60,654 nucleotides of DNA from Planctomycetota bacterium (lineage in GTDB: Bacteria > Planctomycetota > UBA1135 > JACQFD01). Below are positions 51,801-60,574 of this stretch, piece after piece; the stretch's first letter is position 1; every line of letters starts with the position of its first letter. The stretch covers positions 1 to 60,654 of the forward strand of contig JACQFD010000013.1 in the NCBI GenBank assembly GCA_016200225.1, read 5' to 3'. The position numbers and the translations under genes are program-made. The notes beneath the pieces are model-generated. The model saw nothing but the letters and a program-made list of their open reading frames with translations. It did no database searches and was not told the origin of the DNA.

Positions 51801-51843
51801 GAATGTTAAATTGGAGTTTAAGGGGCATTTTGTTCCCAACTAA
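48841..51843 (+). CDS. secreted alpha-galactosidase-like glycosidase
   Basis: A 1000-residue exported protein. A signal peptide ([18 protein letters not shown]) is followed by an N-terminal beta domain (about 45-260) like those of GH36-type enzymes, then a TIM barrel (about 260-640) with candidate catalytic acids D301 ([13 protein letters not shown]) and D403 in [11 protein letters not shown], the equivalent of the Lys-x-Asp nucleophile strand. Residues of about 780-860 form a discoidin-like domain ([31 protein letters not shown]) common in Planctomycetota, and a last beta domain ends the protein. It probably degrades alpha-galactosides of algal or plant polymers. The start could also be the ATG at 48,862. 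It diverges from leuS with 117 bases between the chosen starts. Confidence 0.8.
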   Translation: MTAARTEMRPRNPIIAIAFFLFAIAPTAAAWMQAADSNDKNPNIVDLDPPFFTFRINYKDGLFAESITNKLTGDTIDLGHGSELDIAVTVPRAQGAVVPKWTIGNEAGASGSMGISTYLFSLIAKDPAIAAYIAYEWNSNDSYMYKYVTIINHEPTPITLLNVRLGDYTTQLPVEEREQGFPIYINNEIFMSVSHPAGFANASGGKISLRHYPGIVLKPEEHYECMETVYGVAKTGGARDAFVSHVRSRMRRVERHHDKPYAIYDNFGSWPSGDFMNSESYELHSLNLLAESQKATGCRFDICNIHFWVDSTGDLKRFDPSRFPNALTKIKPLLDGLRTAPGLWIDSSTTWGGWGIGQSEAAKPSLSDNPNIFCRASEPIKSMYRDAFIHHIRENGIREIKFDNLNAVCNNPKHGHLPGVYSTEAIYNSVIELLHDLDKVNPDVFLILYWGHRSPWWLLHGDTLFDSGIGIEAATPAPQPAPFARDAVTQKLDQAQWYSKDIPALGKDSLGVWLSSWGWNSSIGKERWQEAFVMDISRGSLLAQIWADNNWLSPPEWTQLADFIALLRTNRDCFINPLKILGDPWKNEVYGYCCSDGKRAFLAINNCTWRDQTITLNLDARWNLPNDGEWDLVQWYPDPARLTGPDAHYKSGARFIMKPFEAALLEVVSAGARPSLDRAFAARPAPIAFAEQSRDVSLTIAGPAAEKEDMSVWTVLEPSAAASSAGAKLTIRPDHTISAEGPSPSPDVYTIRASTKLTKITGFRLEALADPALPSNGPGRSYNGNFAVGEFNVMVAGKPVRLQNPSASYSQSSYGGWPVAAAIDGDPKTAWSIDPREGETQAAVFETSQPILDADKSEIVIKIDQGYINGPPDHTLGRFRILATDGKQPIPPPKPTAPLKYQLSSTVESRLGGLFVISAELKDSKGAEVHLPDIGNYFTMNGNEGWASVLGNATYPSCWQAWRIRLDASEKSKVHDLKLSISCALPPNVKLEFKGHFVPN

Positions 51844-51951
51844 GGCTCTGGCGCCGCGTGGCGCTTGCGCTGCGCGCGCGGCGTCGGAGCAGTCACTTTC
51901 GTTAATAATTATTATTTATTATTTTTTTATATAATATTTAATATATTTCTC

Positions 51952-52062
51952 CGATCGTCGGCTGTGGTTCCGGCGCTCAAACAAGTCCTCGCCGACGATG
52001 GCGGCGCTGCGCGCCGCCATCCCTCGGCTGCGGAACTCGCGCGGAACCACTGCCGACGATCG
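51952..52062. ncRNA. large hairpin 1, possible structured RNA
   Basis: The outer arms (51,952-51,972 and 52,042-52,062) are complementary at 20 of 21 positions. Inside lies a second, perfect 10-bp stem (GATGGCGGCG / CGCCGCCATC) with a 5-base loop, and between the two stems further partial pairing (CCGA / TCGG). Such a 111-base nested fold can be an RNA or a cruciform. The strand is not determined. Confidence 0.45.
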
Positions 52063-52120
52063 TTGGGGGTTTGGGATCTGTGGTTTGTGTCATGTGGCCG
52101 GGATCACTTACAGCGAGGCG

Positions 52121-52173
52121 GTCGCGAGACGCGCGGTGTGGCCGCGCTTGCGCGGCCACGCGCGCGCCGCGAC
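52121..52173. repeat. large hairpin 2
   Basis: A perfect 8-bp stem (GTGGCCGC / GCGGCCAC) around a GCTTGC loop, extended outward by GCGCG / CGCGC and GTCGCG / CGCGAC pairs with small internal loops. It follows hairpin 1 by 58 bases. Confidence 0.55.
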
Positions 52174-52220
52174 GGCCGAGCAGCCGCGTATATTAGTGTT
52201 CGGCGCCATCGTTAGTACTG

Positions 52221-52318
52221 GCGGGCGGCGGGTCCGTGGCGCTAGACAGCGGCGGCGAAGGCGACGCCCCGTCGCGTCGAGCGCGCCGCTGCGCCGCGCC
52301 GCGGAGCCCGCCGCCCGC
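52221..52318. repeat. large hairpin 3
   Basis: A perfect 12-bp outer stem (GCGGGCGGCGGG with its complement at 52,307-52,318), continued as TCCG / CGGA after a one-base bulge, then an inner CAGCGGCG / CGCCGCTG stem and a GCGAC / GTCGC tip. The design is the same as in hairpin 1. Confidence 0.55.
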
Positions 52319-52348
52319 ACTGACTTCTTTCGTCATGATTTATACTTG

Positions 52349-52795
52349 CTATTTCTTAACTAACTTTAGAACAACGTCCTCGCCGCCCGACTGAATGCTG
52401 CTTTCAACATATTCCACGCCGTCCGCGAGTATTCCACCTTCGACGACAAGATTGAACAATTTATTTGGCGGTCCCCCGACGACAATGGGAATTCCGAGTG
52501 GAACATTTATGAATTCGAATTTACCATTAGCGTCCGTCACGACGGGCGCATTGTAATCCGGTTCGATGAAAACATGAACATTCGGAACCGCTTTTGCGTT
52601 CCAGTCGACAACCTTTCCTTTAATTGTCATGAATTCTTCTTCCGCGCGCGCCGACGGCCTCGACGCCGGCGCGCCGGGTCCGCGCCCGAACATAAAATAC
52701 ATCGAAACCGCTTCGACGCCCACCATCAGCATAATTACAATAACGATGATAATTTTCATCGTCGATGCGCCGCCGATGGGATGATTCCGAATCAT
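52349..52795 (-). CDS. membrane-anchored carboxypeptidase-regulatory-like protein
   Basis: A 148-residue protein. The start at 52,795 gives a short basic N-terminus and a membrane anchor at about 14-36 (KIIIVIVIMLMVGVEAVSMY), then a Pro/Ala/Ser linker and a small beta-sandwich of the carboxypeptidase regulatory-like type (TIKGKVVDWNAKAVPNVHV, VVTDANGKFEFINVPLG). Such domains are exposed on the outer side of membranes and may bind other proteins or sugars. The frame is open to 52,999, but that part is Arg-rich and overlaps the terminator of the gene before it. It is a single gene. Confidence 0.7.
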   Translation of the reverse strand: MIRNHPIGGASTMKIIIVIVIMLMVGVEAVSMYFMFGRGPGAPASRPSARAEEEFMTIKGKVVDWNAKAVPNVHVFIEPDYNAPVVTDANGKFEFINVPLGIPIVVGGPPNKLFNLVVEGGILADGVEYVESSIQSGGEDVVLKLVKK

Positions 52796-52881
52796 GATAC
52801 GATTTTGATTGTTGGAAGCGCGCTCGACGCGAGGTTGAAACGATCCTGACGCGCGGACGGCGAAATTCAATCCTAAAACAC

Positions 52882-52909
52882 CGCGGGACGGCGCGATGGC
52901 CGTCCCGCG
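52882..52909 (-). terminator. rho-independent terminator of the FN3-like gene
   Basis: An 11-bp perfect stem (CGCGGGACGGC / GCCGTCCCGCG) with a 6-base loop, followed on the minus strand by a T4 run (plus-strand AAAA at 52,875). It lies 21 bases after the stop of the minus-strand gene ending at 52,930. Confidence 0.85.
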
Positions 52910-52929
52910 TGAATATAAATGTTTGAGAT

Positions 52930-53664
52930 TTATCTCGCGGCGACTGAAATCGGGCCGATGACCTGCGATTCTCCGTAGATGTCGACGGACTCGAGCCAAT
53001 AATGATAGATTTTGCCCGGCACGACCTTGCGGTCGAGTTGCGTGTACGACGCGGGCATCGCGGGTCCGCCCATCGCCATGATCGGACTCTTGTTTACCAA
53101 TGTCGAACCCATAAGTTGATTGCCTTCGCCTCGATAAATATTAAAGAACGCGTTGTCGATTTCGGACGAAGTCTCGAATTGAATATTGACGGGTCCGCCA
53201 AGGTACGCGGAGGCTCCGATGAATTTTGTAACTTCCGCCGAAAGATCCGGCTCGACTGTAATCTTAATATCGCATTTCGGCACAATCTGGTCGAGTCCAG
53301 GAATAAACGTTGTAAATATAACGAGGAACGTCTGCCCTGCGTCGGATATCTGCGGCGTGAAACAAAATTGCGTTGTTACAAATCCCTGGCCCGCGGTGGG
53401 ACACGGCGGCGTCGTCGTCGCGGTAATTGGAATGTCGTTCCATGCGAGGACGACGGTGTTGACTTGATTGGGATCGAACGCGGAAACATTAAAACAAACC
53501 TGCTGCCCGGGCACGGTGATGAATTCGGCATTGCAGGGCGTGTCTTCCGTGAAAATCGGCTGAGACGTGAGTCCAAAATAACCAAACGCGTTGGACGCGA
53601 TCAGCGAAACAAAAGCGAGCGCCGCGGCGCCGGCAAATGTTAAGATCGGGGTATTGAGCTTCAT
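52930..53664 (-). CDS. secreted FN3-like protein
   Basis: A 244-residue exported protein. The signal peptide is LTFAGAAALAFVSLIASNAFG. The middle (about 30-140) is a Cys-containing beta domain with TPCNAEFITVPGQQVCFNVS and GFVTTQFCFTPQISDAGQTF. The C-terminal part (about 145-244) resembles fibronectin type III-like domains of surface proteins: NIQFETSSEIDNAFFNIYRG, then a YTQLDRKVVPGKIYHYWLES stretch and VDIYGESQVIGPISV. It is followed by a strong terminator and is a single gene. A second gene with nearly the same last 24 codons begins beyond the window's right end. Confidence 0.8.
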   Translation of the reverse strand: MKLNTPILTFAGAAALAFVSLIASNAFGYFGLTSQPIFTEDTPCNAEFITVPGQQVCFNVSAFDPNQVNTVVLAWNDIPITATTTPPCPTAGQGFVTTQFCFTPQISDAGQTFLVIFTTFIPGLDQIVPKCDIKITVEPDLSAEVTKFIGASAYLGGPVNIQFETSSEIDNAFFNIYRGEGNQLMGSTLVNKSPIMAMGGPAMPASYTQLDRKVVPGKIYHYWLESVDIYGESQVIGPISVAAR

Positions 53665-53931
53665 ATTATTAGTAACGCCGGAACGGAACCGGCCTGCCCG
53701 GAACCGAAGGCGCTTCTTGGGGAGTGAATGTTAAAACTGTACGCAAGCGTGGATTTTTGCGCAAGTTGAACTGCCGGGATTCGGGCCGGTTGTCACTCGG
53801 GAAGAAACGAGGCGCCGCCCGCCGCGAGGCCGCGGTCCGCGCACACGCCTATAAGCCGTTCCTGTGGCGCAACTTAGCCAAGCGCATTCGGCGCGCCGCC
53901 GGCGCCGCGTGCTCCGGGTCGGCGACAGGCA
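53665..53931. other. intergenic region upstream of the FN3-like gene
   Basis: No gene is supported here. A GTTAAAACTG-type AT-rich patch near 53,729 could belong to the promoter of the minus-strand gene, but no clear -35/-10 pair stands out. The frame at 53,724-53,948 is Arg-rich and not convincing. Confidence 0.4.
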
Positions 53932-54894
53932 TCAATTCCCGATCGTGAATTTCGCTTTGCGCGAAATTTGCGCTTCGCCGACCGTCATGACAATTTCCAG
54001 AACATAATTTCCGGGCTCGGCTCCGGGCGGAATGGATAATTTAAGAGTTTCCGGGGAGAGATCGCGGCCGTTTCGCAAATCGCTTTCGAGTCCCGGACGT
54101 TCGACGGTCGCGAGCGTTCGAGGACCTTTCTTTAATATTAAATGTTCCGTCAACGCGACGTCGCGAAAAGGGCAGCCGAACGAGCCGCGAAAAACGTTTA
54201 TTTCGAGTCTTTCGCCGGGATTCCATATTTCCTTGGAAAGTGATATATAATAATCAGCGACGACGAACGGACCCTCGCGGAGCGCGCGGCCCGCCCGGTA
54301 GGCGGCGCCGAGCGGGTCGACGTGGCCCTCGTAATCCGGTTCCAGCGCGACGGCGACGAACCACGGCCCCGTTGCGAAGAAAATGCCGTCTTTCAAGTCG
54401 ATAAGTTTGTTATCTTTAATTTGAATATCCGCGACTCGAATTCCATCCTCCTCGCCGCGCGCCGCCGCTGGAATTGTAGCAGGTGAACTCTTCCCCTTGA
54501 TGCGGCTGCCCAAAGTTTGAAATGCAAAACGCGCGTCGACATCGCTCGCATACAATGCCGCGCAGATCACCGCGCGCCCCGCTTTCGCATCCGCATACGG
54601 ACCCGATGGAAACTCGATCCGAAGTGTAGTCTTTGGAATTTCGTCGTCGGGAAACACGCCGTGCCACGGCAGGTCGTCGAGTTTCGCGCGCATCGCCCGC
54701 GAAACGCCGGTGCCGGACGGCGCGATCTCGAACCAATTATAATCAATGAACGCGCTCCCGGCGCGGATTTCGTCGGCGGAAAGCTTCATTTGCCGGAAAC
54801 CGTCGAGAACTGTAGTATTCTTCGTCTGCTGGGGCGGCGCCGACGCGGTGCCGGCGAAGAGCATCACAAATAATTGAGCGGCGAAATGTTTCAT
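53932..54894 (-). CDS. secreted protein of unknown function
   Basis: A 320-residue exported protein with a signal peptide (FAAQLFVMLFAGTASA). The central part contains a domain with IRAGSAFIDYNWFEIAPSG, LRIEFPSGPYADAKAGRAV and FFATGPWFVAVALEPDYEG; the C-terminal part (about 215-320) is a beta-sandwich with SKEIWNPGERLEINVFRGS and a GNYVLEIVMTVGEAQ end, similar to Ig-like modules of secreted proteins. No catalytic motif is recognised. The ATG overlaps the stop of the 1847-residue gene by ATGA, so the two are translationally coupled and their products probably act together. Confidence 0.72.
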   Translation of the reverse strand: MKHFAAQLFVMLFAGTASAPPQQTKNTTVLDGFRQMKLSADEIRAGSAFIDYNWFEIAPSGTGVSRAMRAKLDDLPWHGVFPDDEIPKTTLRIEFPSGPYADAKAGRAVICAALYASDVDARFAFQTLGSRIKGKSSPATIPAAARGEEDGIRVADIQIKDNKLIDLKDGIFFATGPWFVAVALEPDYEGHVDPLGAAYRAGRALREGPFVVADYYISLSKEIWNPGERLEINVFRGSFGCPFRDVALTEHLILKKGPRTLATVERPGLESDLRNGRDLSPETLKLSIPPGAEPGNYVLEIVMTVGEAQISRKAKFTIGN

Positions 54895-57800
54895 TTTTTT
54901 GAGTTGTCTTTTTTCTTCGTTTGTTTTTCGGGAGTCGCCGGAACCGGCGGAACCACGAGCGGCGGATTGCGCCGGATGACGGGCGAGCGCAATTTCGCGC
55001 GCGCTTCGTCCAGCGAGAGCACGACGGCGAGATCGTTAGTATCTCCGACCATTCGTAGTTGTTTACTATCGATCGCGCGGCCGTCGCCATCGTAATAATC
55101 GACGACCGGAACGCCGTCGAATCCAAGTATTTGTATTTCAGGGGCGGACGCGTCGAACCGCATCCACGCCGCGTCGTCGCGCCGTTCTACTACTATTTTT
55201 TCGTGAAAAACGCCTTCGACGCGGCGCGCGACGGGCGATGACTTGGATGTAACGAATACGACGACGGGGACGTTGCGCTTTTTCGCGTCCGCGAGCGCCG
55301 CAATCCACGACTTGGCCCACGGGATTTCGTCGGGAATAACAATTTCCCCATTCGCTTGTTTATCCAATTCCGCGCCCAATGTTTGAAATGGTTTCGCCCA
55401 CGGAGAATTCGGATCGACGGTAACGCCGGGATTCAACTTCGGCGGCCGCGCCGGCGCCGCGCATTGACAATCGTCGACGCCTTTACCCTCGAGCCTGTGC
55501 TCGATGTACGCTCCCATCGTACAAATATTCGACGAAGTCAGTCGGCGGCACGCTTCCCAAAGCCACTGTTCGCGCGTGCGGCCGCCCGTGTCGGCCGGAA
55601 CGGCGGTGATCGTTACAGATTTCGTTTTGCCGTAAAGGGTGCCGTATTTATTATATTTCAAAAACGAGCCGGGTTCGCCCGGAACCTCGACACGCGCGTC
55701 GCGCAGCCACTCATCCATTAATTCTTTCACGCGCGGATCGTCCCACGGCCGGAGCCCGGAGAGAAGTTTGACGATGGCGTCGTGATTGGATATAACAGTT
55801 CCGGAACCGGCGCCGCCGCCCGTCGGATTTCCGCCGCCCGTCGGATTTCCGCTGCGCGGCGGCTCGCCCGCGGCAAGCCCGCCTTCCAAATTGTAGTGCG
55901 CCTTGATTTGTAACTTTACCCAGTCTTTTCCATCCTTCGAGATTTCGGCGTCGAATGTATAATCCTGTTCCGCGTTTCTAAACTTCGGAACCGCGCCGTG
56001 CGAATTGTCAGATCCACGTTCGGTATTATTCAAACCGTCGTTCGAGGGCGCGTCGCTGTGGACGTTATAGCAAAGAAACGTCTCCGGAGAAAAGAAACCG
56101 TCGGCGCGGCCCTCGCTCGGTTTGCGCGATTGTATAAAACTCCATCTGTAACCGAGATCCGCGGTTCCTTTGAATGTAAACGATTCGCCCGCGTGCAATT
56201 CGCCCTGTCCCGCGGCGCCCGGAGCGACCTCGGCGGAGTCGACCGCGCGCGCGCCCGACGACGCGGACAACTTGACCCGGAGCGGAGATCGGGTCGATCC
56301 GGCGGCGTACGCGAGCCTTGCAGAAATATTATAATTACTTCCCGGATCGATAAAATCCGGAATATTAATATCGAGCGCGAGATTCGCCGACTCGCCGTCT
56401 AATTTGATATTTGCCGCGGCCGATTTCGCGGCGGTCTTTTCGGTCGTTTTCTTACTATTTCCCGACGCCGTCGGGATCTCGCGCGCGACCTCGAGCGACG
56501 AGAGCTTGAGCGGCGGATATTTTGGTTGCGCGGCCGGCGTCGCGATCGGCGGCGCGGGCGGGTCGGGCGTTTTGCGATCGTAAACGATGCTGCCTTTTCC
56601 GAGCGGGCGGCCCTCGGGAAATTCGGGCGTCGGCGCCGAAAAACCCGCGACTTCGATTTCGACAGGGCCGCTTTTTGTAACTTCCATCCTGACCGAGTCG
56701 CGGCGCCGGTCGTCCGCCGGAAAAGCTGTATAATTCGCCGAGCCGAGGCTCTCTTCGTCGCTGCGTTCGTCGTTCTCCATTTGTTGTATTCGCGGCGCGT
56801 CGACGCGCCGCGCGACGCCGGCGAGTCGTTCCTCCATTTTAAATATATTTTTTCCGTCGGGCACGCGCACGCGGAACGCGTAGCGCCACGGCAACGGATA
56901 AGTATCAATCGGCGCATCGCATCGAATCGTCAGCGCGAGATCGCCAAGAATATCGCCCGATTCGCGTTCGCCCGCGACGCCTTCGAGCGCGAAACGGGGC
57001 ACGCGCGCGGATTCCTGATTTGTAACTATTCGCCCTTCTAATAATTCGTCCTCGAATCGCGCGGCGAGCGGTTTGCCGAACTCGCGCTCGCGAAAGGCCG
57101 CGTCGAGTCCGCGCGCCGAGGCGGTTCTTAAGAATGCCGCGTCGATCTCGCCGGCTTGGAGCCGCGCAAGGATCGATTTTTCGATCCACGCGAGACGCCG
57201 CGCTTCTTGTAATATCGATTCGCGATAGGCAAACTTAGTATAACCGTCGCGCCAGTCGCGTTCGAGCCGCGCCGCAAGGCGCGCGGTCATGTCCTCGCGC
57301 GTGAGATTTCCGGTTTTCATGGGCGGAATGAGGCTCGGAATCTTTGCATCCATGTACCGCCGCGCATATCTCATGAAGAATGTATTATTATGAGATATCT
57401 CGATCGGTTGATTTCCGATTCTTAATTCTCCGCCATTGATGATTTTTTCGCGCCGGAGATCCCACGTCAACGGAAGTTCCGTTCGGACCTCCTCCGCCGT
57501 CATTCCCGTGTCCTGTGCGCAGAGACGCGCCGTTTCGCGGGCAATCTCGCCTTCGAAAAACGCCCACATGTTGCGGCGGCGCATCGAAAACTCGTGGCTT
57601 GCCCGCGTTTGCGCGTCGGGATTGCCCGCGAGCGCCGCGCGATCGTTAAGAATGGGCTCCGACCATTCTTTAGATTCCCATTTTTCGAAATCCAGAAGCT
57701 GGCGCGCCGGACTGATATTTTGTTCTTTTCCGTCGATAACTATTTTATGCGGTTCATCGGAAAGTAAATTTAACGATCGGCCCAGATCGACGAGGAGCGG

Positions 57801-60434
57801 AATCCTGTCGATCGTCGTTCGATCGGTTTCCTCCTCGGCGGGCGGGACATAACCGAAATCTCTCCCGCCAAGGTTGAGCGGCACCTCGCCGAGAATTGTA
57901 TCAAATTTATCGTTAACAACCGTTTCCGAATTCGTCGCGCGCAGCGCGCGGCCGACGATGGACGCGTCGTCGGTGTAAAATCCCTGATAGGCACGATCCG
58001 CGATTTCATCGCCGAGCGGATCTAAATAAAAGTGCCCCGCGACATCGACCGCCGCCGTCGCCGCCTGTATCATAAGAATCGGCGTGCCGAAACAGTCTTT
58101 CATAATCAATTCGGCCCCTTCCTTCGCCGCCAGGCTTTCGGCGGTCGCGAGCGCCGCGGCTTCGCGGCCCCACGCTTTCTCGATCATTGAAATTTCATTG
58201 CTATTCAACGCGCCGAGCGATTTTTCTATCAAATGTCGCGCGAGCCGTGGATACAGTTCGGGAAGCAGCGGTTTCAGGCTTCCCGAGGAAAATGCATTCA
58301 TTCCGGAATAGAGAAACGACAGTCGTGGACTTCGCAAAAGCGCCTCGACGGAAATAATCTTGGCGAGCGCCCACGCGCGATCCTCGGGCGCGCACTCGCG
58401 CGACTCCTGCCACGCGCGCATGATGTGTAACATCGAGGCGGAATTTTGTAATAATATTTCGCCGCGCAGCGCGCGCGACAGATCCATTTGTAATCGCGTG
58501 CCCTGTTTAACGAACGGATCGGGCACTTCGTGGACGCCGACGCCTTGCGCGATTTCGAAAAAGGTCTCGCGGATCATCCGGCGCCCCTCGGCCGCGAATT
58601 CATTTGTTAATTCACGCGCCGCCGCGCCCATTTCTTGATGAAAAGATTTTTGCGCTTCTTCCGCCGCCTTCGCCAGTTCGGCCGCCGGATGCGACGGATC
58701 GTCGGGCGACGTCGGCGCTCCCGGAGGCGGTTGAGCGCCTTTCTTTCGGAGTGCGCGCTCTTTGAGCGCGAGATGTATCAAATCCTCGATCTGCCGTCCG
58801 TTTTCTACAATAAACCCGGCGCTCATCCGCGTCGGATCTTGATAATCGCGAAGCATTTTAACTAACATTTCCGCGAGCGCGTCGTTTCCATGAACGATTG
58901 CATTCTTAATCGCGTGGAACGCCGAGGCCTTGTGCGCCGCCCGCAGTGTCCTGGCATCGAGCGCGTCGATTTCGGCGGCGAGTTCCAGCGACATCGCTTT
59001 CAATCGGGATCTAACTTTTCCGAGCTCGGCGTCCGACGGCGGGCGGAGCCAGTCGCGCACGCGCTCGGGAAACGCGGCGACCGCCTGATCGTGATTCATC
59101 GATTCGATGGATTGCCGCCAGTGCTCGGCCGCGAATTGTAGATATTCATTCAGCACGGCCGGGTCGGCGGGATCGCGCCCTTCGCGGCGCGCCATGCGTT
59201 CGGCAAGCGCGCCGAATACTTTCTTTCGGGTCGCGGGATCGTTAAATTGCTTGCGATTCTCGCGCACTTCGAATGCAATATTTAATAATTCGACGATTTC
59301 CGGCGTGCGTTCGCGGATGTAAGCGCCGAGATCCTCGCGCCCCAGCCGCTCCGCCTCCATTCGGAAAATATTTGCAAACGCACGCTCGATCAGATCCGTT
59401 CGCTGAGCCGGAGTCAGCTTGCCGTATTCTTTAACTTGTAATTTTCCTCCGGGATCCTCGACGGCAAATCGCACGAGCGATCCGCGGACGGTGCGCAGGC
59501 CGTATTTCGCGAGGACAATCATATAGTCGGCCTCGCCAAAATGATGTTCCGACATAACAATATTCGAAACGGCGACGTCGAACGCGTGCGATCGCGCCTG
59601 CTCGGGCCGCACTCCTCGAAAGACTTCGAGACTCGCGTCGGCGGGCCGGATGCTAACGTTGCCTCCGGAATCTTTTTCGAATACTCTCAGCGTCTTTTTC
59701 GGAGAGTCGAATGTTGACAATTCCACTTCGGTCCGCATTCCGCCTTCTAATAAATATGCCTCGTTGTTCCCCGCGCGCTCGCGATACTGGCGCTCCATTT
59801 CCATTTTATAACTAACAATATCCTTGGCGCGGCGCCAGTCGGGAAACGTCGCCCGCCCGTCGAAGAGCGTCATTTCGAGATTCGTCTCGGCGATGCCGCC
59901 GTTTCCGGAACGCGCCCGGAGTCCGTCGCGGAATTCCTTCAAGAAATCGTTAAATTCCATTCCTTCGAGCCAGACCGTGCGGTCTTCGTCCGCAAGCGCG
60001 TTTCCGCTGTCGCTGAAATTATTGATCAATATTTTTACATTTCTTCGATTCGTAATTTCCGCGGTAACGTCGTCCGCGACGCGCGCGCGAATGTTAAAAA
60101 TGTGCCGGCTGTCGATATTAATACTATTCCGCGCCCGCTCGTCCTTCGCGTCTTTTGCAAGATTCTGAAAAAGCCAGTGGACGCCGCCCGGCCCCGCGAT
60201 GGAATATAAACGAACGAGTTTTTGTATCGTTTCGCGCGGGACGGACCGGCCGTCCGCGGGAAGCGCCCCGAGCTGCCCCTGCGCGATGTCTTCCGCGTAG
60301 GTTTTACGGAGTTGCGCCTGCTGTTCGTGTGACAGGATCGTCACATGGCCGGCATCGGTTGAGGCCTCGGAGCGGTCGGGCGCGGCCGCGCCCGCGAGAG
60401 TGAGAAACGCTGCAAAAACGACGCGTCGAAACAT
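54891..60434 (-). CDS. giant secreted protein with thioredoxin-like C-terminus
   Basis: A 1847-residue exported protein. After a signal peptide (VVFAAFLTLAGAAAP), residues 30-1150 are mainly helical, charged and without recognised domains (e.g. EIVELLNIAFEVRENRKQFN, EISMIEKAWGREAAALATAE). A beta-rich part (about 1170-1560) follows, with Pro/Ala/Ser linkers and a Gly-rich spacer (SGNPTGGGNPTGGGAG) near 1540. The end (about 1675-1810) has a thioredoxin-like fold, SWIAALADAKKRNVPVVVFV then ILGFDGVPVVDYYDGDG, but the place of the active-site Cys-x-x-Cys reads SKSSPVAR, so no redox activity is expected. It is coupled to the 320-residue gene. It does not match any large family I know. Confidence 0.75.
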   Translation of the reverse strand: MFRRVVFAAFLTLAGAAAPDRSEASTDAGHVTILSHEQQAQLRKTYAEDIAQGQLGALPADGRSVPRETIQKLVRLYSIAGPGGVHWLFQNLAKDAKDERARNSINIDSRHIFNIRARVADDVTAEITNRRNVKILINNFSDSGNALADEDRTVWLEGMEFNDFLKEFRDGLRARSGNGGIAETNLEMTLFDGRATFPDWRRAKDIVSYKMEMERQYRERAGNNEAYLLEGGMRTEVELSTFDSPKKTLRVFEKDSGGNVSIRPADASLEVFRGVRPEQARSHAFDVAVSNIVMSEHHFGEADYMIVLAKYGLRTVRGSLVRFAVEDPGGKLQVKEYGKLTPAQRTDLIERAFANIFRMEAERLGREDLGAYIRERTPEIVELLNIAFEVRENRKQFNDPATRKKVFGALAERMARREGRDPADPAVLNEYLQFAAEHWRQSIESMNHDQAVAAFPERVRDWLRPPSDAELGKVRSRLKAMSLELAAEIDALDARTLRAAHKASAFHAIKNAIVHGNDALAEMLVKMLRDYQDPTRMSAGFIVENGRQIEDLIHLALKERALRKKGAQPPPGAPTSPDDPSHPAAELAKAAEEAQKSFHQEMGAAARELTNEFAAEGRRMIRETFFEIAQGVGVHEVPDPFVKQGTRLQMDLSRALRGEILLQNSASMLHIMRAWQESRECAPEDRAWALAKIISVEALLRSPRLSFLYSGMNAFSSGSLKPLLPELYPRLARHLIEKSLGALNSNEISMIEKAWGREAAALATAESLAAKEGAELIMKDCFGTPILMIQAATAAVDVAGHFYLDPLGDEIADRAYQGFYTDDASIVGRALRATNSETVVNDKFDTILGEVPLNLGGRDFGYVPPAEEETDRTTIDRIPLLVDLGRSLNLLSDEPHKIVIDGKEQNISPARQLLDFEKWESKEWSEPILNDRAALAGNPDAQTRASHEFSMRRRNMWAFFEGEIARETARLCAQDTGMTAEEVRTELPLTWDLRREKIINGGELRIGNQPIEISHNNTFFMRYARRYMDAKIPSLIPPMKTGNLTREDMTARLAARLERDWRDGYTKFAYRESILQEARRLAWIEKSILARLQAGEIDAAFLRTASARGLDAAFREREFGKPLAARFEDELLEGRIVTNQESARVPRFALEGVAGERESGDILGDLALTIRCDAPIDTYPLPWRYAFRVRVPDGKNIFKMEERLAGVARRVDAPRIQQMENDERSDEESLGSANYTAFPADDRRRDSVRMEVTKSGPVEIEVAGFSAPTPEFPEGRPLGKGSIVYDRKTPDPPAPPIATPAAQPKYPPLKLSSLEVAREIPTASGNSKKTTEKTAAKSAAANIKLDGESANLALDINIPDFIDPGSNYNISARLAYAAGSTRSPLRVKLSASSGARAVDSAEVAPGAAGQGELHAGESFTFKGTADLGYRWSFIQSRKPSEGRADGFFSPETFLCYNVHSDAPSNDGLNNTERGSDNSHGAVPKFRNAEQDYTFDAEISKDGKDWVKLQIKAHYNLEGGLAAGEPPRSGNPTGGGNPTGGGAGSGTVISNHDAIVKLLSGLRPWDDPRVKELMDEWLRDARVEVPGEPGSFLKYNKYGTLYGKTKSVTITAVPADTGGRTREQWLWEACRRLTSSNICTMGAYIEHRLEGKGVDDCQCAAPARPPKLNPGVTVDPNSPWAKPFQTLGAELDKQANGEIVIPDEIPWAKSWIAALADAKKRNVPVVVFVTSKSSPVARRVEGVFHEKIVVERRDDAAWMRFDASAPEIQILGFDGVPVVDYYDGDGRAIDSKQLRMVGDTNDLAVVLSLDEARAKLRSPVIRRNPPLVVPPVPATPEKQTKKKDNSKK

Positions 60435-60574
60435 AGGGGGGTCCTCGCTCTACGGCTATCGGCGCCCGCGACTCTCCTTCTGTAGCGCTTTGGGCGCGCG
60501 CGCCGTGCGTTCATTAACAAAACGGGGACGGGCCGCGGCCCGTCCCCGATCTTACGATTGACAATTATCTATAT
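60435..60574. other. intergenic region with palindrome
   Basis: It contains the promoter region of the giant-protein gene and the terminator of the following partial gene (60,523-60,548). Confidence 0.5.
60523..60548 (-). terminator. rho-independent terminator of the partial gene
   Basis: A perfect 26-base palindrome (CGGGGACGGGCC and its complement) followed on the minus strand by a TTTTGTTAATG tail. It lies 26 bases after the stop of the gene that enters from the right edge, and has the same layout as the terminator at 52,882. Confidence 0.8.

Larger units (their letters stand above)
51844..52348. other. structured intergenic region
   Basis: A 505-bp region without a supported gene. It starts with a GC-rich stretch, then an extreme AT-rich run (51,901-51,950) with a T7 tract, then three consecutive large inverted repeats (see the next entries). 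The AT run could serve as a promoter or as the tail of a terminator for the glycosidase gene. RNase P RNA, tmRNA and SRP RNA signatures were looked for by eye and not seen. Confidence 0.6.

Noticed and set aside
51844..52348. RNase P RNA, tmRNA or SRP RNA in the hairpin region.
   Set aside because: None of the conserved core sequences of these RNAs was found on either strand.
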